Of a stretch of DNA of 64,000 bases, positions 52,015 to 61,128 are shown one piece after another. The stretch is from Amycolatopsis sp. cg9 (GTDB taxonomy: Bacteria; Actinomycetota; Actinomycetes; Mycobacteriales; Pseudonocardiaceae). Position 1 is the first letter of the stretch, and each line of letters begins with the position of its first letter. The stretch is from positions 6,308,501-6,372,500 of the forward strand of contig NZ_CP166850.1 in NCBI RefSeq assembly GCF_041346945.1, written 5' to 3'. The position numbers and the translations under genes were made by a program. The notes under the pieces were generated by a model that was not told the DNA's origin, did not search any database, and worked only from the letters and a program-made list of their open reading frames with translations.

Positions 52015-52203
52015 GTGCCCAGGAACGTGACTTTCCACAACGTCGAGGTGCACTTCGCGGTGGACGGCGACGACGGCGCCGTGTTCACCCGCCTGTTCAC
52101 CAAGCACATCCAGGCGTGGGCACGGCGCTACGAAGAAGAGTGCGCCCGGGCCGAGCGCAGCGGGAACGACCGCAGGATCGGGGATTCGGGGGGCCGCCGG
52201 TGA
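52015..52203 (+). CDS. Small injection-system protein
   Basis: A 62-aa protein from GTG with TAGGAGAAG upstream. The N-terminus is strand-like (NVTFHNVEVHFAVDGDDGAV) and the C-terminal part an amphipathic helix rich in Arg/Glu (KHIQAWARRYEEECARAERS). It overlaps the next gene start by four bases (GTGA at 52200-52203). Small proteins at this place (between tube and LysM adaptor) are common in tail-like operons, sometimes as DUF5908-type. A family match is uncertain. Confidence 0.75.
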   Translation: MPRNVTFHNVEVHFAVDGDDGAVFTRLFTKHIQAWARRYEEECARAERSGNDRRIGDSGGRR

Positions 52204-52862
52204 TCACCACACCGTTCTCTTCGGTGAGCCAGGGCGCCGACGCGCACCTGGAGATCGAGCGGCCGCCGAACCGGACGCCGCAGGTGATCCCGCTGCGGTT
52301 CAACCCGACCGAGTACAAGCTGAGCAAGAGCAACACCTTCGCCGAGATCACCATCCCCGGGCTGGAGACACCGCCGATCCAGTTCATCCGCGGCGGCACC
52401 GAAACGCTGACGCTGCAGGCGCTGGTCGACACGTCGGACACGCTGAACGACGTCCGGACGTCCTATGTGGACGCCGTACGCGACCTGCTGCGGATCGATG
52501 GCACCGAGCACGCGCCACCGATCGTCCGGTTCCACTGGAACGGTCCGGTGTTCACCGGCGTGCTGGAGAAGCTGGACGTGAACTACGTGCTGTTCGCCAA
52601 GAACGGGGTCCCGCTGCGGGCCCAGCTGGACATCACGCTCAAGGAGTACCGCCTGGCGAAGGACCAGGCCGTGGACCCGCCGCGGTCCTCGCCGACGGTG
52701 GAGAAGAGCTACGTCGTGCGCCGCGGCGACACCTGGGACCGCATCTCCGCCGCGGTGTACCGGCGGCCGGACGCGTGGCGGGAACTGGCGCGCGCCAACG
52801 GCATCTCCGATCCACGCGACCTGCGGCCGGGGCTGGTGCTGACCGTGCCCCGGCTGCCGTGA
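52200..52862 (+). CDS. LysM-domain baseplate/tube adaptor (Pvc7-like)
   Basis: A 220-aa protein from GTG. Residues about 1-155 form the gp53-like adaptor (VIPLRFNPTEYKLSKSNTFA, FIRGGTETLTLQALVDTSDT, VRFHWNGPVFTGVLEKLDVN). Residues about 168-218 are a LysM motif (YVVRRGDTWDRISAAVYRRP, NGISDPRDLRPGLVLTVP). It links the tube to the hub in contractile particles. The LysM may also hold the particle to peptidoglycan. Confidence 0.9.
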   Translation: MITTPFSSVSQGADAHLEIERPPNRTPQVIPLRFNPTEYKLSKSNTFAEITIPGLETPPIQFIRGGTETLTLQALVDTSDTLNDVRTSYVDAVRDLLRIDGTEHAPPIVRFHWNGPVFTGVLEKLDVNYVLFAKNGVPLRAQLDITLKEYRLAKDQAVDPPRSSPTVEKSYVVRRGDTWDRISAAVYRRPDAWRELARANGISDPRDLRPGLVLTVPRLP

Positions 52863-52875
52863 AAGGGGGCCGCCG

Positions 52876-54069
52876 ATGACCGCGCCCGCGGGCACCCAGC
52901 CCGAACTCGCCGACCCGGACGGCTACGCCCCGCAATTCGAAGTGGTCGTCGAGGGGCTGACGCTGGACCCGACGACGAAGAACGACATCCTCGACATCAA
53001 GGTGCACCGCGATCTCGACGAGATGTCGGGCTTCGACCTCGAGCTGAACAACTGGGACGACGTCGCGCTGAAGTTCAAGCACAGCGACTCGAAGGAGCTG
53101 CGGATCGGCGCGCACGTCTCGGTCCGGCTCGGCTACGCGGACCGGCTGCTGACCGTCGCGACCGGGAAGATCAGCACGCTCGCGCCCAAGTTCCCGGATT
53201 CCGCGTCGCCGACCGTCTCCATCACCTGCGTGGACGGGCTGCTCGACCTCAAGGACCGCAAGCCCACCAAGGAAGAGGACAAGAACTTCGTCAACAAGAC
53301 CGACTGGGAGATCGCCGAGCAGATCGCGCGGCGCAACCACCTGGCGTTCGAGACGACCCACGAGGGCCCGCGGCACGACCTCGTGGTGCAGAAGAACCAG
53401 TCCGACGCGCAGTTCCTGATGGAGCGGGCGAAGCGGATCGACTTCGACTGCTACCTCCTGCCGGACCCGCGGACGGGCGTGCAGACGCTGTACTTCATCA
53501 AGCCCACCGACGGTCGCGACTCCCGGCCGATCCGGTTGTTCCGCCTGGCCTACGCGCCCGGGCTGGCCTCCGGGCCGAGCGGGCAGCCGCCCGGCCTGGT
53601 GCCCAACCTCATCGACTTCACCCCGACGATGACCCTGTCCGACCAGGTCAGCAAGCTCACCGTGCACGGCTGGGACCCGGTCAAGGCGGAGCCGATCGAG
53701 TACGTCGCGACCAAGGACGACCTGCCCGGCGGGCAGAACTCCGCCGACGGGCAGAGCGGGCCCGAGGCGGCGGCGACCGCGGCCGGCGACCGCCAGGAAG
53801 TGGTCGTCGACGCGCCGGTGCTGAGCCAGGAGGAAGCCAAGGAGCTGGCCATCTCGCTGCTGCGGGAGCGGGCGTACGAGTTCATCACCGCGACCGGCCG
53901 GGTGGCCGGGCTGCCGGAGCTGCGCCCGGGGGACAACCTGGAGATCTTCGGCCTCGGCCGCCGGTTCTCCGGCACCTACTTCGTCAAGCGCGTGGAGCAC
54001 GCCCTCAACACGAGCGGCTTCTTCACGACCTTCACCGCCCGGCGGATCTTCCAGGGGGACAAGCAATGA
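52876..54069 (+). CDS. Phage late control D-like hub protein (Pvc8-like)
   Basis: A 397-aa gpD/VgrG-N-type hub: QFEVVVEGLTLDPTTKNDIL, FDLELNNWDDVALKFKHSDS, IGAHVSVRLGYADRLLTVAT, WEIAEQIARRNHLAFETTHE, and a C-terminal RPGDNLEIFGLGRRFSGTYF segment. It trimerises at the baseplate centre and holds the spike encoded next. It overlaps the spike gene by ATGA at 54066-54069. Confidence 0.92.
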   Translation: MTAPAGTQPELADPDGYAPQFEVVVEGLTLDPTTKNDILDIKVHRDLDEMSGFDLELNNWDDVALKFKHSDSKELRIGAHVSVRLGYADRLLTVATGKISTLAPKFPDSASPTVSITCVDGLLDLKDRKPTKEEDKNFVNKTDWEIAEQIARRNHLAFETTHEGPRHDLVVQKNQSDAQFLMERAKRIDFDCYLLPDPRTGVQTLYFIKPTDGRDSRPIRLFRLAYAPGLASGPSGQPPGLVPNLIDFTPTMTLSDQVSKLTVHGWDPVKAEPIEYVATKDDLPGGQNSADGQSGPEAAATAAGDRQEVVVDAPVLSQEEAKELAISLLRERAYEFITATGRVAGLPELRPGDNLEIFGLGRRFSGTYFVKRVEHALNTSGFFTTFTARRIFQGDKQ

Positions 54070-54695
54070 CCACACCACGGGCCATGGCGACCGACCAGCG
54101 CTTCTACGGCGTCGCGCCGGCGGAGGTCGTCCAGAACGACGGGGACGACGAAGGCCGCGTCCGGGTCAAGTACTACTGGCTGGACGGCGGCGCGTCGATC
54201 AGTCCCTGGATCCGCGTCAGCCAGCTGTACGCGGGCGCCGGCTACGGCTCGGTGTTCGTGCCCGAGGTCGGCGACGAGGTGCTGGTCGCGTTCTTCCAGG
54301 GCGACATGCGCCAGCCGTACGTGCTGGGCGGGCTCTACAACGGCAAGAAGAAGCCGCCGGTCGCGCACTCCGGCGGCACCGACCAGAAGATCATCCGGAC
54401 CAAGGCCGGGCACCGGATCCTGTTCGACGACAAGGAAAAGGAGATCACGATCAGCACCGCGTCCGGGGCGAAGGTGGTGCTCAAGGACAGCGGCGAGATC
54501 ACCCTCGAAGCCAAGACCGTGACGGTGAAGGCGTCGGACATCGACCTCGGCGGCGGTGCCACCGAGCCCGTCGTGCTCGGCAACGCGCTGATGCAGGCCT
54601 TCGTGCAGCACACCCACCCGGTGGCCGGCGCGGCCACCGGGCCCGCGACGCCGCTCCCGCCGACCGTGCTCGCGAAGAAGGTGAAGGCGACGTGA
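54066..54695 (+). CDS. Baseplate spike protein gpV-like
   Basis: A 209-aa protein with the gpV OB-fold start (FYGVAPAEVVQNDGDDEGRV, RVKYYWLDGGASISPWIRVS) and VFVPEVGDEVLVAFFQGDMR. A beta-helix tip follows (KIIRTKAGHRILFDDKEKEI, ITLEAKTVTVKASDIDLGG). It forms the central spike that pierces the target membrane. Coupled to both neighbours by four-base overlaps. Confidence 0.92.
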   Translation: MTTPRAMATDQRFYGVAPAEVVQNDGDDEGRVRVKYYWLDGGASISPWIRVSQLYAGAGYGSVFVPEVGDEVLVAFFQGDMRQPYVLGGLYNGKKKPPVAHSGGTDQKIIRTKAGHRILFDDKEKEITISTASGAKVVLKDSGEITLEAKTVTVKASDIDLGGGATEPVVLGNALMQAFVQHTHPVAGAATGPATPLPPTVLAKKVKAT

Positions 54696-55096
54696 CCGAA
54701 CCCTTCCTCGGCGCCGGCTGGCGGTTCCCGATCCTGCCCGACGAGGCCGGCCGGCTGTCCTACGCCGTCGGCGAGACGAGCATCGAGCACTGCCTGCGCG
54801 CGCTGCTGCTCACCGCCACGGGCGAGCGCGTGATGCGGCCGGAACTCGGCACGACGGTGCCGGAATCGGTGTTCGCACCCGGCAGCGTGCAGAACCTGCG
54901 CAGCCTCGAGCGGTCGATCGCCGACGCCGTGAAGACCTTCGAGCCGCGGGTGGAGCTGGCGAGCGTGCTCGCCGAGGCCGACCCGGCCGACGAGTCCCGC
55001 GTGACGATCTCCGTCGAGTACCGGATCCGGCGCACCAACACCAAGGCCAACCTGGTGTTCCCGTTCTACCTCGGCCTGACGGGGACGACGCCATGA
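54692..55096 (+). CDS. gp25-like baseplate wedge protein (GPW family)
   Basis: A 134-aa GPW/gp25 protein: SIEHCLRALLLTATGERVMR, PELGTTVPESVFAPGSVQNL and DESRVTISVEYRIRRTNTK. It initiates sheath assembly at the baseplate and resembles the lysozyme-like gp25 fold. It overlaps the baseplate J gene by four bases. Confidence 0.92.
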   Translation: MTEPFLGAGWRFPILPDEAGRLSYAVGETSIEHCLRALLLTATGERVMRPELGTTVPESVFAPGSVQNLRSLERSIADAVKTFEPRVELASVLAEADPADESRVTISVEYRIRRTNTKANLVFPFYLGLTGTTP

Positions 55097-56997
55097 CGCT
55101 GCCGGTGCCGAAGCTGGACGACCTCACCTGGGCCGACATGATGGCGGCCGTCACCCGCCGCATCCCGGCGGAGTCGGGCGGCACGTGGACGCTGCACGCG
55201 CCCGTCGACCCCGGCGTCACGCTGCTGGAACTGTTCGCCTACCTGCTGGAGCAGCGGCTCTACTGGCTGGACCAGGCGCCGGACGAACTCGTCGTCGCGA
55301 TCCTGCGGCTGCTGGGGCTCGAGCCGCCTCGCCCGGCGCGGGCGGCGGCCACGGTCCTCGCGCTCACCACCGACGCGAAAACACCGGCGACGGTGCGCGC
55401 GGGCACCGTCCTGGCCCGTGACCCGGCCGCGGCCATCCGCTTCACCCTCGACGACGAGGTGACCGTCTTCCCGGTGGCGGGCGCGGCGACGGTGGTCACC
55501 GACCGCGACCGCACCGCCGATCTGCTGGCCGGGCGCGGGGTGCCGCTGCTGGCGAGCGACGGGTCCGCCGCCTCGGCCCGCTTCACCTTGCCGCTCACCG
55601 GGGCGCACTCCACGACCGGCTGGCTGTCGCTGCTGGTCGAGCTCGACTCGCCGCTGCCGCCGTCGTGGGCGCCGCCGCCGCTCCCGGTCGTCCGCCCGCC
55701 GGCCGAGCTGACGTGGTCGTGGTTCCGCCCCAGCGGCGATGCCTCCGGCGAGTTCGAGGCGGTCGAGGACGGCACCGGCGGGCTGCGGCGCTCCGGCGTG
55801 GTCCGGCTGCGGCCGCCGGCCGGGTGGTCCACAATGGACCGCGGGCTGGTGGTGGCCACCCCCGCCGCGACCTACTCGTCGCCGCCACGGCTGCGGCGGC
55901 TGGCGGTCAACGTCTCGGGCGCCCGGCACGCCGAGCACCGCACGGTGACCGGGCTCGAAGACCAGACCCGCAAGTGGCTGAAGCTGCCCGGCCAGCGGCT
56001 CGAGCTGCCGGACGCCGCCGGCCGGCTGCTCACCGCGGTCCTGCACCTGGCACGCGAGCAGTGGGACCCGGCGGCCGACTTCGCCTTCGGCTCCGGCCGG
56101 GACCGGATCTTCCTGCTCGACCGGCACGACGGCGCGCTGGTGTTCGGCGACGGCCTCACCGGGCGGATCCCGCGGCCCGGCGGAGCGGTCCGGGTCGACT
56201 ACACGATCGGCGGCGGCCGCGACGGCAACGGCGGCCTGACGGACAACTGGCTGCCGGTCGACCTCGCGGTGCCGGTGCGGGCGGCGAACCCGGTCCAGGC
56301 CGCCGGCGGGGCGGACCCGGAGACGGTGGCCCAGGCCCGTGACCGCGCCGCGGGCGCGCTCGGCGAGGTGACCAGGGCGGTCACGGCGGCGGACTTCGTC
56401 ACCCTGGCCACCACGACGCCGGGCGTCGAGGTCGGCCGCGCCCACGCCGCGGTCGGCGAGCACCCGGGGTTCCCGTGCGCGCGGGTCCCCGGCGCGGTGA
56501 CCGTCCACATCGTCCCGGCGGTGCCCCGCGACGGCGACGACGTCGTGGCCGCCCCGGAACCGGACCCGGGCGCGCTGTGCGCGGTCGCGGACCGGCTCGC
56601 CCGAGCGCGGTTGCTCACGGCCGAGGTGTTCGTGCGGCCGCCGGCGTACCGGGACGTCCGGCTGCGGGTGGACCTGTCCGGCACCCCGGCCGACCGGGTC
56701 CGGGTGTCCACTGTGGCCGGTACCGCGCTGCGCCGGTTCCTCGACCCGTTGACCGGCGGGGACGACGAGACGGGCTGGCCGTTCGGCGAGCCCCTGCGGC
56801 CGTCGGCGCTGCTGCGGGCCGCGCAGCAGGCGCTCGGCGACCTGGCGGTGGTCACCGCCGTCGCGATCGGCATCGACGGGGCGGAGCCCGCGGAAACGTG
56901 CGGCGACGTACCACTGCGGCCCGCGGACCTGCCGGTCGTGCGGGAAGTCCGCACGCGGGTGGTGCCCGCGGCGGAACCGGGGGAGGGATTGCTGTGA
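55093..56997 (+). CDS. Baseplate assembly protein J-like 1
   Basis: A 634-aa wedge protein of the gpJ class: VDPGVTLLELFAYLLEQRLY with WLDQAPDELVVAILRLLGLE, DGALVFGDGLTGRIPRPGGA, VRVDYTIGGGRDGNGGL, AVTAADFVTLATTTPGVEVG and the C-terminal DETGWPFGEPLRPSALLRAA. The order matches TIGR02243-type putative baseplate proteins. It ends before the hairpin-bearing gap at 57000-57160. Confidence 0.9.
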   Translation: MTLPVPKLDDLTWADMMAAVTRRIPAESGGTWTLHAPVDPGVTLLELFAYLLEQRLYWLDQAPDELVVAILRLLGLEPPRPARAAATVLALTTDAKTPATVRAGTVLARDPAAAIRFTLDDEVTVFPVAGAATVVTDRDRTADLLAGRGVPLLASDGSAASARFTLPLTGAHSTTGWLSLLVELDSPLPPSWAPPPLPVVRPPAELTWSWFRPSGDASGEFEAVEDGTGGLRRSGVVRLRPPAGWSTMDRGLVVATPAATYSSPPRLRRLAVNVSGARHAEHRTVTGLEDQTRKWLKLPGQRLELPDAAGRLLTAVLHLAREQWDPAADFAFGSGRDRIFLLDRHDGALVFGDGLTGRIPRPGGAVRVDYTIGGGRDGNGGLTDNWLPVDLAVPVRAANPVQAAGGADPETVAQARDRAAGALGEVTRAVTAADFVTLATTTPGVEVGRAHAAVGEHPGFPCARVPGAVTVHIVPAVPRDGDDVVAAPEPDPGALCAVADRLARARLLTAEVFVRPPAYRDVRLRVDLSGTPADRVRVSTVAGTALRRFLDPLTGGDDETGWPFGEPLRPSALLRAAQQALGDLAVVTAVAIGIDGAEPAETCGDVPLRPADLPVVREVRTRVVPAAEPGEGLL

Positions 56998-57026
56998 CGT
57001 TCCACGGATCGGGCCTGTCACATGCC

Positions 57027-57073
57027 CCCAATGTGGCGTTCGGTGCGTCAGACGCACCGAACGCCACATTGGG
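57027..57073. repeat. Perfect 47-bp palindrome inside the operon
   Basis: Two 23-base arms (57027-57049 and 57051-57073) flank one central A. A further copy of the AACGCCACATTGGGG half lies at about 57089-57103. It sits in the 163-bp gap between the two gpJ-like genes. It resembles an extragenic dispersed palindrome and may work as an attenuator or processing site. The gap encodes nothing convincing. Confidence 0.75.
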
Positions 57074-57160
57074 TGCGCTGGATGCACCCAACGCCACATT
57101 GGGGCGCTTGGAACCGGGCCACGACACTGCTGCGGCCGGGCGAACCGGAGGTGGCGAGTT

Positions 57161-59200
57161 GTGACCGACGTCTGGTGGGCGCGCGACTCGGCCGAAGAAG
57201 CGCGCATCGTCTCCGGCCCCGGGCCGTCCGGGGTGCAGCCGGAGCTCGTCGAGGCGACGCGGGAAGCGGTGCGGGCCGACGTGCGCGATCGGATCCCCGG
57301 CTACACCCCGGATTGGACCAGCTTCGACCGGCAGGACGCCGGTGTCGCGCTCGTGCGGCTCTTCGGCACCCAGGCCGAGCCCGTGCTCCTGCGGGTCAAC
57401 CGGCTGCCGGAGAAGATCCTCGCCGAGCACCTGAACACCGCGGGTGTGCGCCGCCGTCCCGCGACGGCGGCGGCCGCGCTGCTCGAGTTCACCGTGACCC
57501 CGCCGGACGGCGCTTCGGTGCTCGTCCCGGCCGGGTTCCAGGCCGCGGCCACCGGCACCGGCGGCGACGTCGTCTACGAGACCGACCAGGACCTCTACGC
57601 CACCCCCGCCACCCTGAGCGTGCTCGCGGTGCAGCGGGGCGGGCCGCTCGAGCCGGTGCCCCTCGGCCCGAACGGGCCGGGCCGGCCGTTCGCGCCGTTC
57701 GGCACCGAGCCCCGGCCGGGCAACGCGTTGTGGCTCGGCCTCGATGGCACCGCGAGCCCGTTCCCGTCGCTGTCGCTGGGGTTCGTGATCGCGGCCGCGC
57801 CGCCGGTGCCCGCGGCCGCCGGCGGGCTCACCCCGCTCCCGCTGGCGCCCCAGCCGCTGCTGCGCTGGGACGTGCTGGACGGCGGCCGGTTCCGGCCCGC
57901 CGAGGTCGTCCGCGACGAGACCCAGGGGCTGCGCGCGAGCGGCACGGTGGAGCTGCGGCTGCCGCGCACCTGGGCGCCCGGGCACCCGCCGGCCGCGCGC
58001 CCCGGCCCGGCGCTGCGCTGGCTGCGGCTGCAGGTCGCGCAGGGCATGTTCACGGCCGCGCCGCCGCTCGTGTCCGGGTTGCGGCTGAACACCGTCGCCG
58101 CCACCGCCGCCCGCACGATCTTCGACGAGCCGCTGGAACCGATCCAGGACCCCGCGAACCCGTCCGAACGGCGGCAGCTGCGGCTGAGCCAGGTCCCGAT
58201 CCTGGCCGGCACCGTGGTGATCGAGGTCGACGACGACCCGGGGATGGACCTGTTCGGGACCACCGAAGAGGGGGCGTCGCCGTGGCAGGAGGTGCCGAGC
58301 CTCGCCGCCTACGGCCCGGACGACCACGTGTTCGTCGTCGACTACGACACCGGCGTGGTCACCTTCGGCGACGGCGTGAACGGCGCGCCCGTGCCGCCGG
58401 GATTCCGCAACGTCCGCGCGGTGCGCTACCGCGTCGGCGGCGGCGCCGCGGGCGCGGTGCCGTCCGGCGCCGTCAACGGCGTCGTCACCGCGCGGCCGTT
58501 CGTGACCGGCGTGACCAATCCGTTCCCCGCCACCGGCGGCGCCGACGCCGAGCCCGACGCGGACGTCATGCGGCGCGGGGTGGGGGAGCTGCGGTCCCGC
58601 GGCCGGGCCGTCGCCCCCGCCGACTACGGCCTGCTGGCGCTGCGCGCGCCGGGCGCCTCGATCGCCCGCGCGAACGGGGTGCCGGGCCTGCACCCGGACT
58701 TCGCCGGCACGGCCATCCCCGGTGTCGTCGGTGTCCTCGTGGTGCCGCCGTTCGAGGCGGGGGGCACCGAGCCGCCGGTACCGACCGCCGAGACCCTGCG
58801 CGCGGTGGCCGGCTTCCTCTCCCGCGAGGTGGCGCCCGCCGGGGTCACGGTGGTCACCGGCCCGGTCGCGTACCGGCGGATCGGCGTCGAAGCCCGGGTG
58901 GTGCTCGACCCCGGCCAGGACCGGGCCGCGGTCCTCGCCCGCGCGGCGGACGCGGTGACCACCTACCTGGACCCGGTGCGGGGCGGGGAAACCGGCGGCG
59001 GCTGGCCGTTCGGCGGCGCGGTGCGGCACACCGCGCTCGTGCGCCGGCTCCTGGCGGTGGACGGCGTCCTCGCGGTGTCCGGGCTTTCGCTCACCGCCGA
59101 CGGGCTGCGGCTGCCGCCGTGCGCCGACCACCCGATCCCGCCGGACGACCTGGTGTGGCCGGAGCGCCCGCTGCTGATCCCGGTGGAGGAGTCCGCATGA
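57161..59200 (+). CDS. Baseplate assembly protein J-like 2
   Basis: A 679-aa second gpJ-like wedge protein from GTG. Motifs: IPGYTPDWTSFDRQDAGVAL, VRLFGTQAEPVLLRVNRLPE, VVDYDTGVVTFGDGVNGAPV, VRYRVGGGAAGAVPSGAV and APADYGLLALRAPGASIAR. The C-terminus has GGWPFGGAVRHTALVRRLL. Paired gpJ-type proteins build the two parts of the baseplate wedge (Pvc11/12-like). It overlaps the following gene by ATGA (59197-59200). Confidence 0.9.
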   Translation: MTDVWWARDSAEEARIVSGPGPSGVQPELVEATREAVRADVRDRIPGYTPDWTSFDRQDAGVALVRLFGTQAEPVLLRVNRLPEKILAEHLNTAGVRRRPATAAAALLEFTVTPPDGASVLVPAGFQAAATGTGGDVVYETDQDLYATPATLSVLAVQRGGPLEPVPLGPNGPGRPFAPFGTEPRPGNALWLGLDGTASPFPSLSLGFVIAAAPPVPAAAGGLTPLPLAPQPLLRWDVLDGGRFRPAEVVRDETQGLRASGTVELRLPRTWAPGHPPAARPGPALRWLRLQVAQGMFTAAPPLVSGLRLNTVAATAARTIFDEPLEPIQDPANPSERRQLRLSQVPILAGTVVIEVDDDPGMDLFGTTEEGASPWQEVPSLAAYGPDDHVFVVDYDTGVVTFGDGVNGAPVPPGFRNVRAVRYRVGGGAAGAVPSGAVNGVVTARPFVTGVTNPFPATGGADAEPDADVMRRGVGELRSRGRAVAPADYGLLALRAPGASIARANGVPGLHPDFAGTAIPGVVGVLVVPPFEAGGTEPPVPTAETLRAVAGFLSREVAPAGVTVVTGPVAYRRIGVEARVVLDPGQDRAAVLARAADAVTTYLDPVRGGETGGGWPFGGAVRHTALVRRLLAVDGVLAVSGLSLTADGLRLPPCADHPIPPDDLVWPERPLLIPVEESA

Positions 59201-61113
59201 CGTGCACACCCACGACCGTGACCTTCCGGCTGCTCGACGACGTCGTCGGGTGGGACCAGGACGTCGTGGCGAACCTCGTCGGGTTCGGGGACGAGGCCGG
59301 CGTCCGGCTCGCCCGCCCCGGCACGGCCCCGGACGGCCCGACGCGGACGCAGCTGCTGCCGTGGTTCCCCGATCCGCGGCTGGCGCCCGGGTGCGGGCCG
59401 TGCGGGTGGTACCTGGTCTCCGGCGAGCGGTTGCTGCGCCGGGACACCTGCACCGGCGGCTGGCTGCCCGCCTGGCCGCCCTCCTGCGACCCCCGGCTGC
59501 TGCGCGCGCCGGCGGCGGTGGCCGCGCGCGGGCACCGGATCGCCGTGGCCGACTCCGGCCGGGTCTTCGTGTGGCGCAACGAAGGCGACCACCTGAGCGC
59601 GGTGATCGGGCTGCGGCACGCCAAGGTCGTCGCGCTCGCGCCGGGCGAGCAGGTGCTCGTCGCCCGCGAGGGCCGCGACCGGCTGTGGCGCTACGGCGCC
59701 GACGGGCGGCTCTGCGAGGTCGTCCGCACGCACGTCCGGGGCGAGATCATCGGCATCCGCACCGGACCCGGCCGCACGATCTGGCTGCTCACCGAGGAAG
59801 CCGGCCGGTTCCGGATCTACCGCGACCACCGCGAGTCCACAATGGACGACCTGGCCGCCGCGCTGCCGCCCAGCAGCCTCGTCCGTGCCGACGAGGACGG
59901 CTTCTGCCTGCGCGAGCACGGCCCCGACGGCGAGGTGACCTCCTGCTACGACTGGGCCGGGCAGCCGCGGGCGGAACCGGCCCCCGAGGCCGGGCAGTTC
60001 GTCACCGAAGGCGAGTTCACCACCTTCCGGATCGACAGCGGGATCTCACGCTGCCGCTGGCACCGGGTCCGGGTGGACGCGGACGTCCCGGCGGGCACCG
60101 CGGTGGCGGTGTCGATCGTGGTGTCCGAGGACGGCGAGTTCGCCGAAAGCGACTGGCAGGCCGCGCCCGCGGGCGTCACCGACTTCCTCGTCGACCAGCC
60201 GCCCGGGCGCCACCTCACGGTCCGCGTGCGGCTGTCCGGCGACTCGTCGGCGACGCCGGTCCTGCACCGGATCCGGCTCGACTTCCCGCGGTCCACCAGC
60301 GCGGACCTGCTGCCCGCCGCGTTCCGGCAAGACCCCGCGGCCGACGACTTCACCGAGCGGTTCCTGTCCCTGTTCGACGCGACCACGGCCGAGCTCGACC
60401 GGGTCGTCGAGCGCTACCCGGCGCTGCTCGACCCGGCCGGCGTGCCGGACGGCGCGCTGCCGTGGCTGGCCGGCCTGCTCGGCCTGTCGTTCGAAGCCGG
60501 CTGGGACGCGGAAACGCGCCGGAAGCTGATCACCGCCGCACCCGGGCTGTACCGGCGGCGCGGGACGCCGGGTGCGCTGAAGGACGCGATCGAGATCATC
60601 TTCGCCGTCACCCCGGTCATCGACGAGCTGGCCGGCGACCGCCACTGGGCGCAGGTCCGCGCGACCGCCGCGCCGCCGTCCGCCCGCGGTCTCGGCTCGG
60701 TGCGGCTGTTCGGCCGCTCGTCGTCGCGGCTGCGGCTGGACACCTCGACGCTGGGCGCGACACCGCTGCGGGCGTTCGGCGACCCCGACACCGACCCCCT
60801 TACCGAGCACGCCCACCGGTTCCGGGTGCTGCTGCCCGCCGGCGCGGCCGACGAGGAGGCGGTGCGGCGCCTGGTGGCCCGGCAGGCGCCGGCGCACACG
60901 AAGGGGGCGGTGCGGGCCGGCGGGACGGGGTTCGTGGTCGGCACGCATTCGGCGGTCGGGGTCGACACCGCGTTCGTCCCGCTGCCGCCGCCGGTCGTGG
61001 GCGGCGTGCGCCTGAACCACGACGGAGTACTGAGACCCGGACCACGGGGCGCCCGCCACGGGGTGAGCGTCGGCGTGGTGTCCGCGGTCGGGGTCCACAC
61101 GCGAGTGTCTTGA
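59197..61113 (+). CDS. Tail protein with gpI-like C-terminus (TIGR02242 type)
   Basis: A 638-aa protein. The N-terminal half is propeller-like with repeated RGHRIAVADSGRVFVWRNEG and GEQVLVAREGRDRLWRYGAD motifs. A beta-sandwich follows (around 260-370). The C-terminal 250 residues are phage-tail-I like: DDFTERFLSLFDATTAELDR, LPWLAGLLGLSFEAGWDAET, RKLITAAPGLYRRRGTPGAL. This part joins the baseplate wedge to fibres. The propeller-like front is unusual in size and may be a surface-exposed target-facing element. Confidence 0.85.
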   Translation: MTCTPTTVTFRLLDDVVGWDQDVVANLVGFGDEAGVRLARPGTAPDGPTRTQLLPWFPDPRLAPGCGPCGWYLVSGERLLRRDTCTGGWLPAWPPSCDPRLLRAPAAVAARGHRIAVADSGRVFVWRNEGDHLSAVIGLRHAKVVALAPGEQVLVAREGRDRLWRYGADGRLCEVVRTHVRGEIIGIRTGPGRTIWLLTEEAGRFRIYRDHRESTMDDLAAALPPSSLVRADEDGFCLREHGPDGEVTSCYDWAGQPRAEPAPEAGQFVTEGEFTTFRIDSGISRCRWHRVRVDADVPAGTAVAVSIVVSEDGEFAESDWQAAPAGVTDFLVDQPPGRHLTVRVRLSGDSSATPVLHRIRLDFPRSTSADLLPAAFRQDPAADDFTERFLSLFDATTAELDRVVERYPALLDPAGVPDGALPWLAGLLGLSFEAGWDAETRRKLITAAPGLYRRRGTPGALKDAIEIIFAVTPVIDELAGDRHWAQVRATAAPPSARGLGSVRLFGRSSSRLRLDTSTLGATPLRAFGDPDTDPLTEHAHRFRVLLPAGAADEEAVRRLVARQAPAHTKGAVRAGGTGFVVGTHSAVGVDTAFVPLPPPVVGGVRLNHDGVLRPGPRGARHGVSVGVVSAVGVHTRVS

Positions 61114-61128
61114 GAGGACAGGGAAGAG

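Noticed and set aside
57022..61113. A 1363-residue plus-strand frame covering two tail genes
   Set aside because: Only its last part (from 59197) is real; the front is an out-of-frame reading of the gpJ-like gene and of the palindrome.
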